Source: Chloroflexota bacterium (GTDB lineage: Bacteria > Chloroflexota > Anaerolineae > B4-G1). From it: DNA of 39,171 nt. Numbering within the stretch: position 1 is the first letter of the stretch; every line of letters starts with the position of its first letter. This document shows, piece after piece, positions 1-8,515 of the stretch. The notes beneath the pieces were generated by a model. It was not told the DNA's origin. It saw only the letters and a program-made list of their open reading frames with translations, and did no database searches. A program made the translations under genes and the position numbers. The stretch spans positions 1 through 39,171 of the forward strand of contig JAAZAN010000138.1 in assembly GCA_012514315.1 (NCBI GenBank). Reading direction: 5' to 3'.

Positions 1-201
1 CTCATCATCCGGCCGCACCAGAACATCTGTCACCGCGACTTCGTTGATCCAACCAAGATCCGCGGGTTGCCCGCCCGACGTAGGGTAGAAAGCCGTCCTA
101 TCCAAAACAACCGCAGGGGATCCGTCCCAATCGACACGCTCCACAACTCGGGCGAAGAAGCGGGTGCAATATGAATCGGCGTAATACAGGCGCTCAGTCA
201 C
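1..201 (-). CDS. Alanyl-tRNA editing protein, AlaX-like (3' part missing)
   Basis: Reading the minus strand from a GTG at 201 gives 67 open codons running off the left edge, so only the N-terminus is present. The stretch LDRTAFYPTSGGQPADLG (residues 33-50) is the signature of the beta-barrel domain shared by free-standing AlaX proteins and the editing half of alanyl-tRNA synthetase. These enzymes hydrolyse Ser or Gly mischarged on tRNA-Ala in the cytoplasm. The metal-binding HxxxH motif would lie beyond the edge and cannot be checked. The GTG start overlaps the histidine kinase stop (GTGA) and sits 4 nt after a GGAGG, so the gene is translationally coupled to that kinase. Starting directly in this motif region without a catalytic domain favours AlaX over full AlaRS, but the full length is unknown. 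Confidence 0.8.
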   Translation of the reverse strand, partial: MTERLYYADSYCTRFFARVVERVDWDGSPAVVLDRTAFYPTSGGQPADLGWINEVAVTDVLVRPDDE

Positions 202-1802
202 TCGGCCTCCAATGGAAGTGTGAAGTGGAAATTGGCGCCGAGGCCAGGTTCACTCTCGACCCAGATCCGTCCTCCATGGGCCTCAACCGCCACCTTGCAG
301 AATGCGAGGCCCAAGCCCGATCCTCGAACCGGTTCGCCCGTGTTGACGCGTACGAATCGCTCGAAGATCCTCTCATGGTTCTCCGGGGCAATCCCTTGCC
401 CCGTGTCCGACACCGTGAACACGACCTCTTTCCCCTGACGGTCAACACAGACACTGATACGCCCCGCCTTAGGCGTGAACTTGACGGCATTATCGAGCAG
501 GTTGGCCAGCACGCGTACAATGATGTCGCGTTCGACGAATACGTGAGACAAGTGGGTCACATCCTGAACATCGATCGCCTGCTGTCTCCTGATGGCCAGC
601 GGCCGGATCTGCTCGATCGCCTCATCCAGCAGTTCCTGGGGGTGAACAAGAGCTCGGCTCAGCTCAGTATCACCCGCCTCGAAGCGTCCCAAGTCCAGCA
701 ACGAGTCGATGAGCCGGAGCATCTTCTGACTGCTGAGCAACCCGATACGAAGCAACTGCATGATGGGCAACGTCTCATCATGTTCTACAATCGCCGTACG
801 AATGAGCTGCAGGCTACTCATAATACTGCTTAGGGGATTGCGCAAGTCATGCACAATGGTATGCGTCATGTCCTCACGCAGTCTCTCAAGAGCGACTCGT
901 TCCGAGACATCGTGCCCTACCCACTGAATCGCGTCACGCGGTCCGTAGCTGACCTGCGCGAACTGGCTCTCAATAGTGTGTACTTCTCCCCTGGATTCGA
1001 TCGTGACCTGCAAAGAGTACGGGTCACGCTCCGCTACGGCATCCAATATCGAGTGAATCTCGCGAGGCGACAGACCCAACAACCCCCAGAAATCGGCGCC
1101 GATCAGCTGCCCTCTCGGCTGTGCAAACAGTTCCTGGGCTCTGCGGTTAAGATCCAGGATAACGTACGCCAGGTCCAGAACGACCACCACATTCGTACTG
1201 GAGTCAAATAGATTCTCGTAACGCGATTCGGCCTGCAACGCCCGCTGGTAGAGCTTCGCATTGCGTATCGCGACAGCCGCTATGTTGGCCACCGCGGACA
1301 ACAGTCGGCAAGCCTCCTCATCAAAGACATCGTCCGTTGGGTTAAGCGCTTCGATGACCCCGATTACATGTCCATCAACGACGATCGGGACTGCCAACAC
1401 AGTACGGGTTCGGAATCCAGTCTGCTCATCGATTGCGGCATGCCAGCGATGATCGGTCTGAACATCCGATACGAGTACGGAGTCCCCGGTCTTCAGAACC
1501 CATCCGGCAATACCCTGGCTGGCTGCCATGCGTGCACCAACAACAGAGTCAGCCGCCTCACCGACAGCGACGCGGAAGACGAGCTCACCTGTATCGTCAT
1601 CCAGTAGGGCTGCTGAAACTGCCTCCACGCGGAAGTAATCCTTGACCTGCGCCATCAAGGATGGCAGGACACTGTCGAGATCCAGGGTGGCAGTCAGAAC
1701 CTGACTCGTCTGATAGAGGAAACGAACTTCCCGCAATTCCTTAACGAGATCTGGCCGCGATTCTCCCGAGCCTGCAGGGGTTAATGGTCTCCGTGTGGTC
1801 AT
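198..1802 (-). CDS. GAF-PAS sensor histidine kinase
   Basis: A soluble-looking two-component sensor kinase of 534 residues with no obvious membrane segment. An N-terminal GAF domain spans about 30-185 and a PAS domain about 193-305. The HisKA phosphoacceptor box IVHDLRNPLSS has its His at 318. The ATPase domain shows the N box NLLDNAVKF (434-442), the G1 box DTGQGI (466-471) and the G2 box GSGLGLAF (494-501), so all catalytic motifs are present. The signal is not predictable from sequence, and no response regulator lies in the window. The ATG overlaps the stop of the upstream kinase gene by 4 nt (ATGA), and the downstream AlaX gene overlaps in turn. The three genes are therefore almost certainly one transcript. 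Confidence 0.93.
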   Translation of the reverse strand: MTTRRPLTPAGSGESRPDLVKELREVRFLYQTSQVLTATLDLDSVLPSLMAQVKDYFRVEAVSAALLDDDTGELVFRVAVGEAADSVVGARMAASQGIAGWVLKTGDSVLVSDVQTDHRWHAAIDEQTGFRTRTVLAVPIVVDGHVIGVIEALNPTDDVFDEEACRLLSAVANIAAVAIRNAKLYQRALQAESRYENLFDSSTNVVVVLDLAYVILDLNRRAQELFAQPRGQLIGADFWGLLGLSPREIHSILDAVAERDPYSLQVTIESRGEVHTIESQFAQVSYGPRDAIQWVGHDVSERVALERLREDMTHTIVHDLRNPLSSIMSSLQLIRTAIVEHDETLPIMQLLRIGLLSSQKMLRLIDSLLDLGRFEAGDTELSRALVHPQELLDEAIEQIRPLAIRRQQAIDVQDVTHLSHVFVERDIIVRVLANLLDNAVKFTPKAGRISVCVDRQGKEVVFTVSDTGQGIAPENHERIFERFVRVNTGEPVRGSGLGLAFCKVAVEAHGGRIWVESEPGLGANFHFTLPLEAE

Positions 1803-2470
1803 GCGTGATTCAGAATGACCTCCTCCTGGCCATGCAGCTTCTCAAGAATCTTGTGCACAATCAGATCCAGATGGCGGGCGTGGACGACAAAATCCAGATC
1901 ATCGGAGGGCAGCGTCAGCACGGGACAAAGTGAGAAGCGGTCGATCCATTCCTCGTAGAGACCATTGAGCTGATCCAGATAGTCCGCCGAGATATCCCGT
2001 TCGTACGGACGGCCGCGGCTGTGAATGCGTGCCGTCAGAGTATCGACCGATGCTCTCAGATAGACGATCAGGTCTGGCGGCCGCAGTACCGTTGTGACGG
2101 TCTCGTACAGCTCGCGGTAACTGCGATAGTCACGCTCATCCATCAGGTGTCGACGATACAGATTGCAGGCGAACACTTCAGCATCTTCATAGACGGTACG
2201 ATCCTGAACGACCGACCCGTCGCGTTGCAGTAGCTGCCAGTGGTGCCTGAGGCGTCGAGAGAGGAAGTAGATCTGTGAGTGGAACCCCCAACGTTGCATA
2301 TCGGCATAGAAATCACCCAGGTAGGGGTTGTCGTTCACCGCCTCAAAGAAGGGTTCCCAGCCCAGGTGCTGTGCGAGTAACGCCGTCAGAGTGGACTTAC
2401 CCACGCCAATGTTCCCCGCGACCGCGACGAAACGCTTCATCGGACCGCTCGACCCTGAGAGCGTGGACAT
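1799..2470 (-). CDS. Deoxynucleoside kinase (dAK/dGK family)
   Basis: Phosphorylates deoxynucleosides to 5'-monophosphates in the salvage pathway. The protein has a P-loop GNIGVGKST near the N-terminus, the DRTVYEDAEVF segment that corresponds to the (D/E)R(S/T) substrate motif of this family, and an arginine-rich LID region RGRPYERD. At 223 residues it is the usual size for bacterial deoxyadenosine/deoxyguanosine kinases. Which base it prefers cannot be read from sequence. I chose the ATG at 2470 because AAGGG lies 8 nt upstream. A shorter start at 2440, next to the P-loop, and a longer GTG start at 2545 are possible. The stop overlaps the histidine kinase start. Confidence 0.9.
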   Translation of the reverse strand: MSTLSGSSGPMKRFVAVAGNIGVGKSTLTALLAQHLGWEPFFEAVNDNPYLGDFYADMQRWGFHSQIYFLSRRLRHHWQLLQRDGSVVQDRTVYEDAEVFACNLYRRHLMDERDYRSYRELYETVTTVLRPPDLIVYLRASVDTLTARIHSRGRPYERDISADYLDQLNGLYEEWIDRFSLCPVLTLPSDDLDFVVHARHLDLIVHKILEKLHGQEEVILNHA

Positions 2471-2613
2471 CGCCTGAGCCCTTGTACATGACCCGACACT
2501 CGATGGCTCCATTTCACAGCCACAGTAGAGGTAACCCTTTGCCACCGCGTTCTGGCCAGGTTGATCCAGTAGATCGCCAACTCGCCTTTGTCCAACTCAG
2601 GCAGTGCAGAAAG

Positions 2614-2638
2614 CCGACCGCCCTTGAGGCGGTGTCGG
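2614..2638. terminator. Inverted repeat in the gap between two minus-strand genes
   Basis: ACCGCC (2617-2622) and GGCGGT (2628-2633) form a 6-bp stem with a 5-nt loop, extended after a small bulge by outer CCG/CGG pairs. No T-run follows on either strand. It sits between the glycosyltransferase (ending at 2809) and the kinase operon, so it could end the glycosyltransferase transcript. The rest of the 2471-2808 gap shows no convincing gene or promoter. Confidence 0.3.
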
Positions 2639-2808
2639 GTACTGGCTCATCCTATGTCAAGAAGTCACATTGTACCTGCACCTGAATAAGACGGGACCTG
2701 TCGTGACGTGATGATATGTCCAGATCCGTCCAAAGAATACCCTCACGTGGACGAAAAGTCAAGAAGCTGATGACATTCGGGCAGGTCAACACCCAAGGTC
2801 AGGTCAAC

Positions 2809-3933
2809 TCAGTACAGCGACTGAGGCGGCCTTTCGAGCATATCGATGTAGACCTCTCTCGTCCGCGCCGCGATCTTCGCCTGCGTGAATTCCGCCAGAA
2901 CGCGCGCGCGACCTCGTCGGCCGAGTTCAGACAACAAGTGGGGCGCCGTGATCAGGCGGTCAAGACAGTCTCTGAGGCTCTGCACATCTCCCTCAGGGAA
3001 GATAAGACCGGCGTCGCCGATCACGTTGGGGATCTCACCACAGGAAGAACCTACAACGGTCACACCCGATGCCATGGCCTCAATAAGGACCCGCCCAAAC
3101 TGCTCAATCCAGTTGGACCGTGAACGCGAGGGAAGCACTAAGACATCGAGCTCGCGATATATCTCCGGCATGTGTGTAGATGAAACGTGGCTCTGGAAAC
3201 GGACTCTGTCGTGCACGCCGAGTTCGTACGCGAGTTGCTCGAGATTGAGCCGTTCGGGTCCATTCCCCACAACAAGCAACTGCCAGGGGCCCCTCAAGCC
3301 AGCCACTGCCTCGATCAGCAGATCGACACCTTTCTCAGGCACCAGGCGGCCTGCATACCCAATCACGAACCGACGACTGTTCGCGGGTCGGTCCGGACGC
3401 GGGCAGTACACCTCGGACGTCACACCAAACTGGGGGATAACGGACAGTGGGCCCGAATATCCTTTCGTCCGCCAGACTGTCGCAGCGTCCTGACTGCCGA
3501 CGATCGCATAGTCCGCATGGACAAGATTGTACCGCTCAATCCAACTGAAGGGCGGCGGGTACTGCCGTTTGAGGTTCTGCCAACTGAACCAGAGGACACG
3601 CGAACCATAGTCTCGCGCCAGGCGCATCGCCTGAAAAGTGGCCAGGTTGTACGGTTCCTCATCTATGTGGACGATATCTGGGGAGAAAGTCCGCAGACGC
3701 CTTCGAAGGCGGGGGTACAGATGCAGGTGAAAACTACCGTTGAACACCAAGCGTTCGGTCACCAGGCTATAGCCGCGTGTATAGGTCCTTTGAAGGTGGG
3801 CAATATCAGGTCCAGTGCGCCAGGTTGGCGGCACAACGACCATCAGATCTATGTCGGGATGGCGGGCGAGTTCCTCCAATTTGCTCTGGTAGGCACCAAT
3901 AAGGCACGCCCTTGAGATCATCAGCACACGCAT
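2809..3933 (-). CDS. GT4-family glycosyltransferase
   Basis: A cytoplasmic or membrane-associated retaining glycosyltransferase of the GT-B fold, 374 residues. The N-terminal Rossmann half begins RVLMISRACLIGAYQSK. The C-terminal nucleotide-sugar half begins IGYAGRLVPEKGVDLLIEA and carries the EQFGRVLIEAMASG segment, the family's E-x7-E signature. GDAGLIFPEGD follows as usual. Donor and acceptor cannot be deduced. A polyprenyl-phosphate sugar transferase 2.3 kb away suggests cell-surface polysaccharide synthesis, which is inference. Start choice is uncertain: the ATG at 3933 matches the family N-terminus, while ATGs at 3945 and 3963 are in frame and no strong Shine-Dalgarno decides between them. 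Confidence 0.88.
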   Translation of the reverse strand: MRVLMISRACLIGAYQSKLEELARHPDIDLMVVVPPTWRTGPDIAHLQRTYTRGYSLVTERLVFNGSFHLHLYPRLRRRLRTFSPDIVHIDEEPYNLATFQAMRLARDYGSRVLWFSWQNLKRQYPPPFSWIERYNLVHADYAIVGSQDAATVWRTKGYSGPLSVIPQFGVTSEVYCPRPDRPANSRRFVIGYAGRLVPEKGVDLLIEAVAGLRGPWQLLVVGNGPERLNLEQLAYELGVHDRVRFQSHVSSTHMPEIYRELDVLVLPSRSRSNWIEQFGRVLIEAMASGVTVVGSSCGEIPNVIGDAGLIFPEGDVQSLRDCLDRLITAPHLLSELGRRGRARVLAEFTQAKIAARTREVYIDMLERPPQSLY

Positions 3934-3956
3934 AAGCAACGGCATTTCCGTGAGGT

Positions 3957-3984
3957 TTGACAAGCCTTTGCATTGTGCTATAAT
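3957..3984 (+). promoter_or_regulatory. Consensus sigma70-type promoter
   Basis: TTGACA (3957-3962), a 16-bp spacer and TATAAT (3979-3984), preceded by TG to give an extended -10 (TGCTATAAT). Both hexamers match the consensus perfectly, so this is the strongest promoter in the window. It predicts a start near 3991, about 440 nt before the LysM gene. Confidence 0.85.
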
Positions 3985-4000
3985 TCGCGCGCTTTGGCAA
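3972..4000 (-). promoter_or_regulatory. Possible overlapping divergent promoter for the glycosyltransferase
   Basis: On the minus strand TTGCCA (3995-4000), a 17-bp spacer and CACAAT (3972-3977). The -10 matches consensus at only four of six positions. It overlaps the plus-strand consensus promoter face to face, so the two would compete for polymerase. Confidence 0.4.
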
Positions 4001-4431
4001 GCTTAACGAGTAGCAAGTTGCGATCAGAGCCATTGACGAAATCAGGTCTACGCCGTGTCCTGGCTGAGGAATTGACCGCAAGCTGTGCTGGACCAGCTGT
4101 GGCTCCCAGTGGCGCCATCGGGATAGCCTGTGGTGGAGTCCATGTGGTGGATTGGACCATCGGGGATGTCTATGGAGCTATGGCCGACTTGTCCCGCAGG
4201 TTTGTGCAACTACGTCTACCTTTTCCCCCGATAATCACTGCAATGTATGGGCTCAGCCACACTGTCAACTGGCCCACCGTGCCCTTCCTCAGATAGCCAT
4301 GGGACGGTCCGGTGTCGAGATGACCACAGCCATCGTTGCAACGCACTGAGGCGCCATAGCAGTTGCGGAGTGCGGCAACAGGTAGTGAATCGCATCAAGC
4401 ATTCACAAGTCAAGACTGGAGGTAGGTTCCT
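3991..4431 (+). other. Long untranslated leader or unidentified RNA
   Basis: About 440 nt lie between the predicted start of the consensus promoter and the LysM gene. Open frames here are short, lack good ribosome sites and resemble no protein. One overlaps the promoter itself. I could not match the stretch to tmRNA, RNase P, SRP or 6S RNA, or to a riboswitch class I know. The GGAGG at 4418-4422 serves the LysM gene. It may be a structured leader or a separate small RNA. Confidence 0.4.
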
Positions 4432-6042
4432 ATGACTCTAAGACGCATACTGGCCAGCATTATGCTGGTGACCATCTTGTCCGGATTAGCATCGAGTCTA
4501 TCTTTGGCGGAGCCACCCGCTCGAGAGCTGACTCAGGGTGGGCCCAACTTACTTCAGAATCCGGGATTCGAGGGACTCACGTGCGCGCCGGGTTCGCAGC
4601 CCGGATGGTGCAACGACAACTGGACGCATGAAACACACGTCGGGAGAATCCACGAGAACATCTTTACGCCACAGGGCTGGGTCACTTGGTGGCGCGAGGA
4701 CGACAAGCATGGCCAACCCGAGGTCAAGACGATTCCCGCGGTTGCTCCGTTCATCGGTGAGATCAACCGCATCCGAAGCGGCAACTACGCTCTGCTTCTG
4801 TTTACGTTCTACCGTCTACAGGATATGGGAGTCTATCAGGTCGTCAAAGGACTCGAGCCTGGCTCGACGGTGCAGTTCTCAGCCCACGCACACGGTTGGA
4901 GCTGCGATAGCGATAGCCCTATGGGGCGTTCCTGTGGCGACCCATGGAACCAGCGTTTCCGGGTAGGCATCGAGCCCAACGGTGTGGCGGACCCGTTCTC
5001 ACCGAACATTATCTGGAGTCCGGAGCAGCTTGCTCCAGATAACTACACATTCATCGGACCGGTCACTGCCCAGGTGGGCGAGAGCGGCACTATCGTGGTC
5101 TATCTGCGCTCGCAGACGAAATGGGCGTACAAGTACGCGGATGCTTACTGGGACGATGCCAGCCTGACGGTGATCGAAGCCGGAACGCCGCCCACGCCAA
5201 CAGAGCCACCGCCGCCACCTACGGCGACGCCAGGCGGTCCCACGTCGACACCACGACCCACACCATCCCCCCGGCCCGATGGAGCAGTGGTTCACATCGT
5301 CCAAGAAGGAGACACGTTGTTCGGGTTGGCGCTTGAATATGGGGTCTCACTGGATCAGATCCGTCAGTTGAACGCCGGCTCGATCGACGGAGATCTGATT
5401 GGCGTGGGACAGGAACTGGTCATATCGATGCCCAGCCAGCCTGCAGCCGCGACACCGCTGCCCGAACCTCCAACCCCAGAGGCCACCCAACAACCATCGT
5501 CCGATGCTCAGCCGACGCAATCGAGCGAAGCGCCTCCTGCAGCAGCCGCTGGTGGATCGTCGGTCTGCGTGCTGGCGTACCATGATCGGAACGCGGACAC
5601 GTTCCAGAACCCAGAAACTGAAGAGCTGTTGCCTAATGCTCTGTTCACCATATCCGATGCATCCGGCACTGTCGCTGAGTATACGTCCGACGGGATCAGC
5701 GAGCCATACTGCTTCAGTGGACTCCAGCCGGGCGCGTACCGGGTGGTTCAGACCTCCCCGCCCGGTTATGTACCCAGTGGCCCACAGGAATGGCCCGTTG
5801 CGCTCTCAGAAGGCACCTCAATGGATCTGCAGTTCGGCAATGTACGGGATGAGACTGCACCGGCCACTGAGCCTGGGTCAACATCACCCATCAACAATCC
5901 TGAGGACACGACTGACGAACCAGGGGAGACCACACTTCCGCAGCGGATACTGTCGACGGCGGCTAAGGTCGCCGGGGTCCTGGTACTGCTCCTGGCACTG
6001 GGAGCTGCGGGGCTGTTCATCCTGACGCGGCAGAGACGCTAG
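4432..6042 (+). CDS. Exported LysM protein with C-terminal membrane anchor
   Basis: A 536-residue surface protein. A signal peptide (about 1-26) is followed by a beta-rich region opening with NLLQNPGFEG (about 40-250), which resembles carbohydrate-binding-module folds. A Pro/Thr linker follows at about 252-280. A LysM domain sits at about 286-332 (VQEGDTLFGLALEYGVS), likely binding peptidoglycan or a related glycan. After a second low-complexity linker there is an SdrD-B/SpaA-like beta domain at about 375-465 (FSGLQPGAYRVVQTSPPGY). A single hydrophobic helix at about 508-530 ends in TRQRR, giving a stop-transfer anchor with no LPxTG sortase motif. GGAGG lies 9 nt before the ATG. It probably acts in cell-envelope structure or surface binding, and no catalytic domain is visible. 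Confidence 0.85.
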   Translation: MTLRRILASIMLVTILSGLASSLSLAEPPARELTQGGPNLLQNPGFEGLTCAPGSQPGWCNDNWTHETHVGRIHENIFTPQGWVTWWREDDKHGQPEVKTIPAVAPFIGEINRIRSGNYALLLFTFYRLQDMGVYQVVKGLEPGSTVQFSAHAHGWSCDSDSPMGRSCGDPWNQRFRVGIEPNGVADPFSPNIIWSPEQLAPDNYTFIGPVTAQVGESGTIVVYLRSQTKWAYKYADAYWDDASLTVIEAGTPPTPTEPPPPPTATPGGPTSTPRPTPSPRPDGAVVHIVQEGDTLFGLALEYGVSLDQIRQLNAGSIDGDLIGVGQELVISMPSQPAAATPLPEPPTPEATQQPSSDAQPTQSSEAPPAAAAGGSSVCVLAYHDRNADTFQNPETEELLPNALFTISDASGTVAEYTSDGISEPYCFSGLQPGAYRVVQTSPPGYVPSGPQEWPVALSEGTSMDLQFGNVRDETAPATEPGSTSPINNPEDTTDEPGETTLPQRILSTAAKVAGVLVLLLALGAAGLFILTRQRR

Positions 6043-6085
6043 CCGGTTGGATCAGGACGACATCAACCTGGCGCGAGTATTCTTC

Positions 6086-6114
6086 AACGCCTGCACTCAT
6101 CGAGTGCAGGCGTT
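6086..6114. terminator. Perfect 13-bp hairpin between convergent genes
   Basis: AACGCCTGCACTC (6086-6098) and its exact reverse complement (6102-6114) are separated by a 3-nt loop. It lies between the LysM stop at 6042 and the convergent sugar transferase stop at 6187. The T-run is poor, so it may work by stem stability or serve both strands. Confidence 0.65.
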
Positions 6115-6186
6115 GCGCTTCAGATTGACGGTGAAGCAGTCTCCCCAGCCTCTCCATTCACCGATTCGACCTCGTCACAAGCCGGG

Positions 6187-7602
6187 CTAGTAGGCATTGG
6201 GCAACTTGAAGACGTTGAAGATGGTGCGAACTATGATTTTGATGTCCAGCAAGAGCGACCAATTCTCGATGTACCACAAGTCGTACTTGGTGCGCTCAGC
6301 AATCGACGTATCGCCGCGCAGCCCGTTAACTGCCGCCCAGCCCGTCATGCCCGCTTTCTCCCAGTGACGATCCATGTAGCGAGGGATCGAACGACGGAAC
6401 TGGTTGACATATACCGGACGCTCAGGACGGGGGCCAACCAGACTCATCTCGCCGAGCAGCACGTTAATGAATTGGGGCAATTCGTCGATGTTGATGCGAC
6501 GGATGAACCGTCCAAGCCGGGTCACACGAGGGTCCTCCTCCACTGTCCAGCCAGGACCGTATCGTTCGGCGTCCTGGCGCATGGACCTGAACTTGAGCAT
6601 CTTAAATGGCCTGGCGTCCAGTCCCATGCGTTCCTGTGAGTAGAACACCGGGCCCCGCGAGTCCAGCTTGATCAACACCGCCATCAGCATCATGAGCGGT
6701 GACAGCAATATAAGCCCGCACACCGCTCCGATGACATCCAGCACTCGTTTGGACGCACGGCGCCAGCCGCGCAGAGCAACATCGCGCACGGTGAGAAGTG
6801 GCAGTCCACCCAGGTCTCCGATGCTCACCTGGCTCGCCATGATCTGGAAGAGATCGGGAAAAACCTTGATGACAACTTTGCCGCGCTCACACTCGGATAT
6901 CAGTGTGAGGATTTCCTGGTGAGCCGCCTCGGGCAGCGCGATAATTACCTCATCAGCTTGATACTGTTCGATCAGCCTGGCCAGGTCATCGGCGCGCCCG
7001 ACCACCATATCACCCAATGCAGAGTCCTCAGCCCCATTTGTCGATACCAGGCCCAGGACTTCATAACCCAGAGCTGGATTGGACAGAATCTTCTGCACGA
7101 TCATCTCACCAACATCACCGGTACCGACCACAAGCACCCGGTCTCGCCCCCAACCCTGCCGTCGCAGTCGATTGCGGATCTGCCCGTGGACGACCCGGCC
7201 GACAGTAACGAAGGTAATCGTCAATGCCCAACCATAGAGGATCATGCCTCGAGAATAGTCGAGTTCGAGCGGACTGTTCTTGAATAGGAGAGACGAGAGA
7301 GCGACTCCCATCAGCGTGGCAACTGTCGTTGCTCCGAAGATGCTGTAGAACTCGTCGACGCGAGATGCCATCCGAGTCAGATAGTACAGACGGGAGAATG
7401 CGAAGACCCCCAGAACACTGGCAGCGTGGGAAAGAACCATTCCGGCGTATGCGGAGAAGTCACCGATTCCCTGTGCCTCGTCCGGCCACGGCAGCCAGCG
7501 GCGCAACCAATAGGCCACGAAGAACGCCAGGAATGCCATAGCCACGTCGGTAAGTGCGAGCGTGGCGATGAAGACGACCTGTGTCTGATTCTTGGATCTC
7601 AT
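6187..7602 (-). CDS. Undecaprenyl-phosphate sugar phosphotransferase (WbaP/EpsE-type)
   Basis: A polyprenyl-phosphate hexose-1-phosphate transferase that starts assembly of exopolysaccharide or O-antigen-like repeats on the lipid carrier at the membrane. The N-terminal ~150 residues hold several membrane helices. A CoA-binding-like Rossmann domain follows (VLVVGTGDVGEMI). The C-terminal bacterial sugar transferase domain begins KRVLDVIGAVCGLI and contains KFRSMRQDAERYG, NIDELPQFINVLLGEMS and the hallmark VGPRPERP, ending KLPNAY. The architecture is complete at 471 residues. The ATG at 7602 is preferred. A TTG 18 nt upstream is in frame, and neither has a strong ribosome site. The gene lies 61 nt behind the DUF624 gene. 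The transferred sugar is unknown. Confidence 0.92.
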   Translation of the reverse strand: MRSKNQTQVVFIATLALTDVAMAFLAFFVAYWLRRWLPWPDEAQGIGDFSAYAGMVLSHAASVLGVFAFSRLYYLTRMASRVDEFYSIFGATTVATLMGVALSSLLFKNSPLELDYSRGMILYGWALTITFVTVGRVVHGQIRNRLRRQGWGRDRVLVVGTGDVGEMIVQKILSNPALGYEVLGLVSTNGAEDSALGDMVVGRADDLARLIEQYQADEVIIALPEAAHQEILTLISECERGKVVIKVFPDLFQIMASQVSIGDLGGLPLLTVRDVALRGWRRASKRVLDVIGAVCGLILLSPLMMLMAVLIKLDSRGPVFYSQERMGLDARPFKMLKFRSMRQDAERYGPGWTVEEDPRVTRLGRFIRRINIDELPQFINVLLGEMSLVGPRPERPVYVNQFRRSIPRYMDRHWEKAGMTGWAAVNGLRGDTSIAERTKYDLWYIENWSLLLDIKIIVRTIFNVFKLPNAY

Positions 7603-7663
7603 ACTCACTGTATGACCCAATCAGTCATTCCGAGAGATCGGCTGCCCTCTGAAACCCCAGAAC

Positions 7664-8350
7664 CTATTCCTCGACGTCGTACTCTGAGGTCTCTTCGTCA
7701 CCGTCCGCCTCCGTCTGAACCGCGAGTCGCTCGCGATGCGGTATCAAAAGGTGCTGCACGGCCCCAGCGCATATCACAGCGAACAGAGCGAGTGTGATCA
7801 TCGCCCACAGCGCAGGCAAGAGCGTACTGGCAGCCGCCAGCAACAAGAGCAGCAATGCAAGGACCAGGGAGAATCCCGGATTGGCGAACAACAGGATGGC
7901 TGAGTTGCGCAGAGCAAGCAGAATCTTCTGTTCGTCCTGCTCCATCAGCATGGCCATGGGGTACATCTGTAGACAGAGCCACAACGCACCAATCACAATG
8001 ACGAACATACGGACCCACAGGCTGATCTCTGGACGCAGGTTGAAGGGCGGCACTTCAGGGGCGTAGAAGGTGAAATTCACATACAACAACAGGAACACCA
8101 CAAGGTTGATGAACGTGAACGCCCAGGATTTCCAAAAATAGCGTTTGAAGCCATTGAAGTAGTCGCGCCATTCAATGCTCTCGCCACGCGACAGAAGATT
8201 GGCTACATTCCAGAGTCCCGCCAGAGCCGGAGGAAATGTGACGACCGGTACCAGAAGTATGGCGGTCAAAAGGTTCATCAGTACCAGAACAAACAATTCA
8301 TCCCAGAATATCTTGATTCCGTTCCAAAAGACCCCAAAGACGTTCTTCAT
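7664..8350 (-). CDS. DUF624 (YesL-like) integral membrane protein
   Basis: A 228-residue protein with about five hydrophobic helices. The N-terminal pattern VFGVFWNGIKIFWDELFVLVLMN followed by FPPALAGLWNVANLLSRGE is typical of the DUF624 family, of which YesL is a member. Its biochemical role is not established. In other bacteria the family often accompanies sugar transport genes, and here the next gene is a sugar transferase. The C-terminus is acidic (DGDEETSEYDVEE). The ATG at 8350 follows GGAGGG by 4 nt, which decides the start against an upstream in-frame codon at 8395. Confidence 0.85.
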   Translation of the reverse strand: MKNVFGVFWNGIKIFWDELFVLVLMNLLTAILLVPVVTFPPALAGLWNVANLLSRGESIEWRDYFNGFKRYFWKSWAFTFINLVVFLLLYVNFTFYAPEVPPFNLRPEISLWVRMFVIVIGALWLCLQMYPMAMLMEQDEQKILLALRNSAILLFANPGFSLVLALLLLLLAAASTLLPALWAMITLALFAVICAGAVQHLLIPHRERLAVQTEADGDEETSEYDVEE

Positions 8351-8402
8351 CTGCCCTCCGTAATGCCCTGCCACCTGTTGGGCGGGGTGGATCAACCTAT
8401 AT

Positions 8403-8432
8403 ATTGTAACACATTTTCCGGCTCGGTGGAAA
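8403..8432 (-). promoter_or_regulatory. Promoter for the DUF624 gene
   Basis: On the minus strand TTTCCA (8427-8432), an 18-bp spacer and TACAAT (8403-8408) with an upstream TG (TGTTACAAT). This gives a leader of about 46 nt before the ATG at 8350. The -35 is weak and the extended -10 is good. Confidence 0.5.
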
Positions 8433-8479
8433 ACCGAGCGAGTGTGCGGGTGTGCTCACCGTCCGTCTTCACAACTGCT

Positions 8480-8508
8480 TTGCGCCGCCAGCACTCCTAT
8501 GCTACACT
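8480..8508 (+). promoter_or_regulatory. Promoter placing the start codon at +1
   Basis: TTGCGC (8480-8485), a 17-bp spacer and TACACT (8503-8508), with an extended TG (TGCTACACT). The predicted transcription start falls at 8515-8516, which is the GTG start of the next gene. The mRNA is therefore predicted to be leaderless. Confidence 0.6.
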
Positions 8509-8515
8509 CGGAACG

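Noticed and set aside
4166-4234. 22-codon leader peptide in the LysM leader
   Set aside because: GGGG abuts the ATG with no usable spacing, and no amino-acid run suggests attenuation.
3973-4296. Open frame in the LysM leader
   Set aside because: Its first codons are the TATAAT of the consensus promoter, so it cannot be translated from that transcript. No ribosome site.
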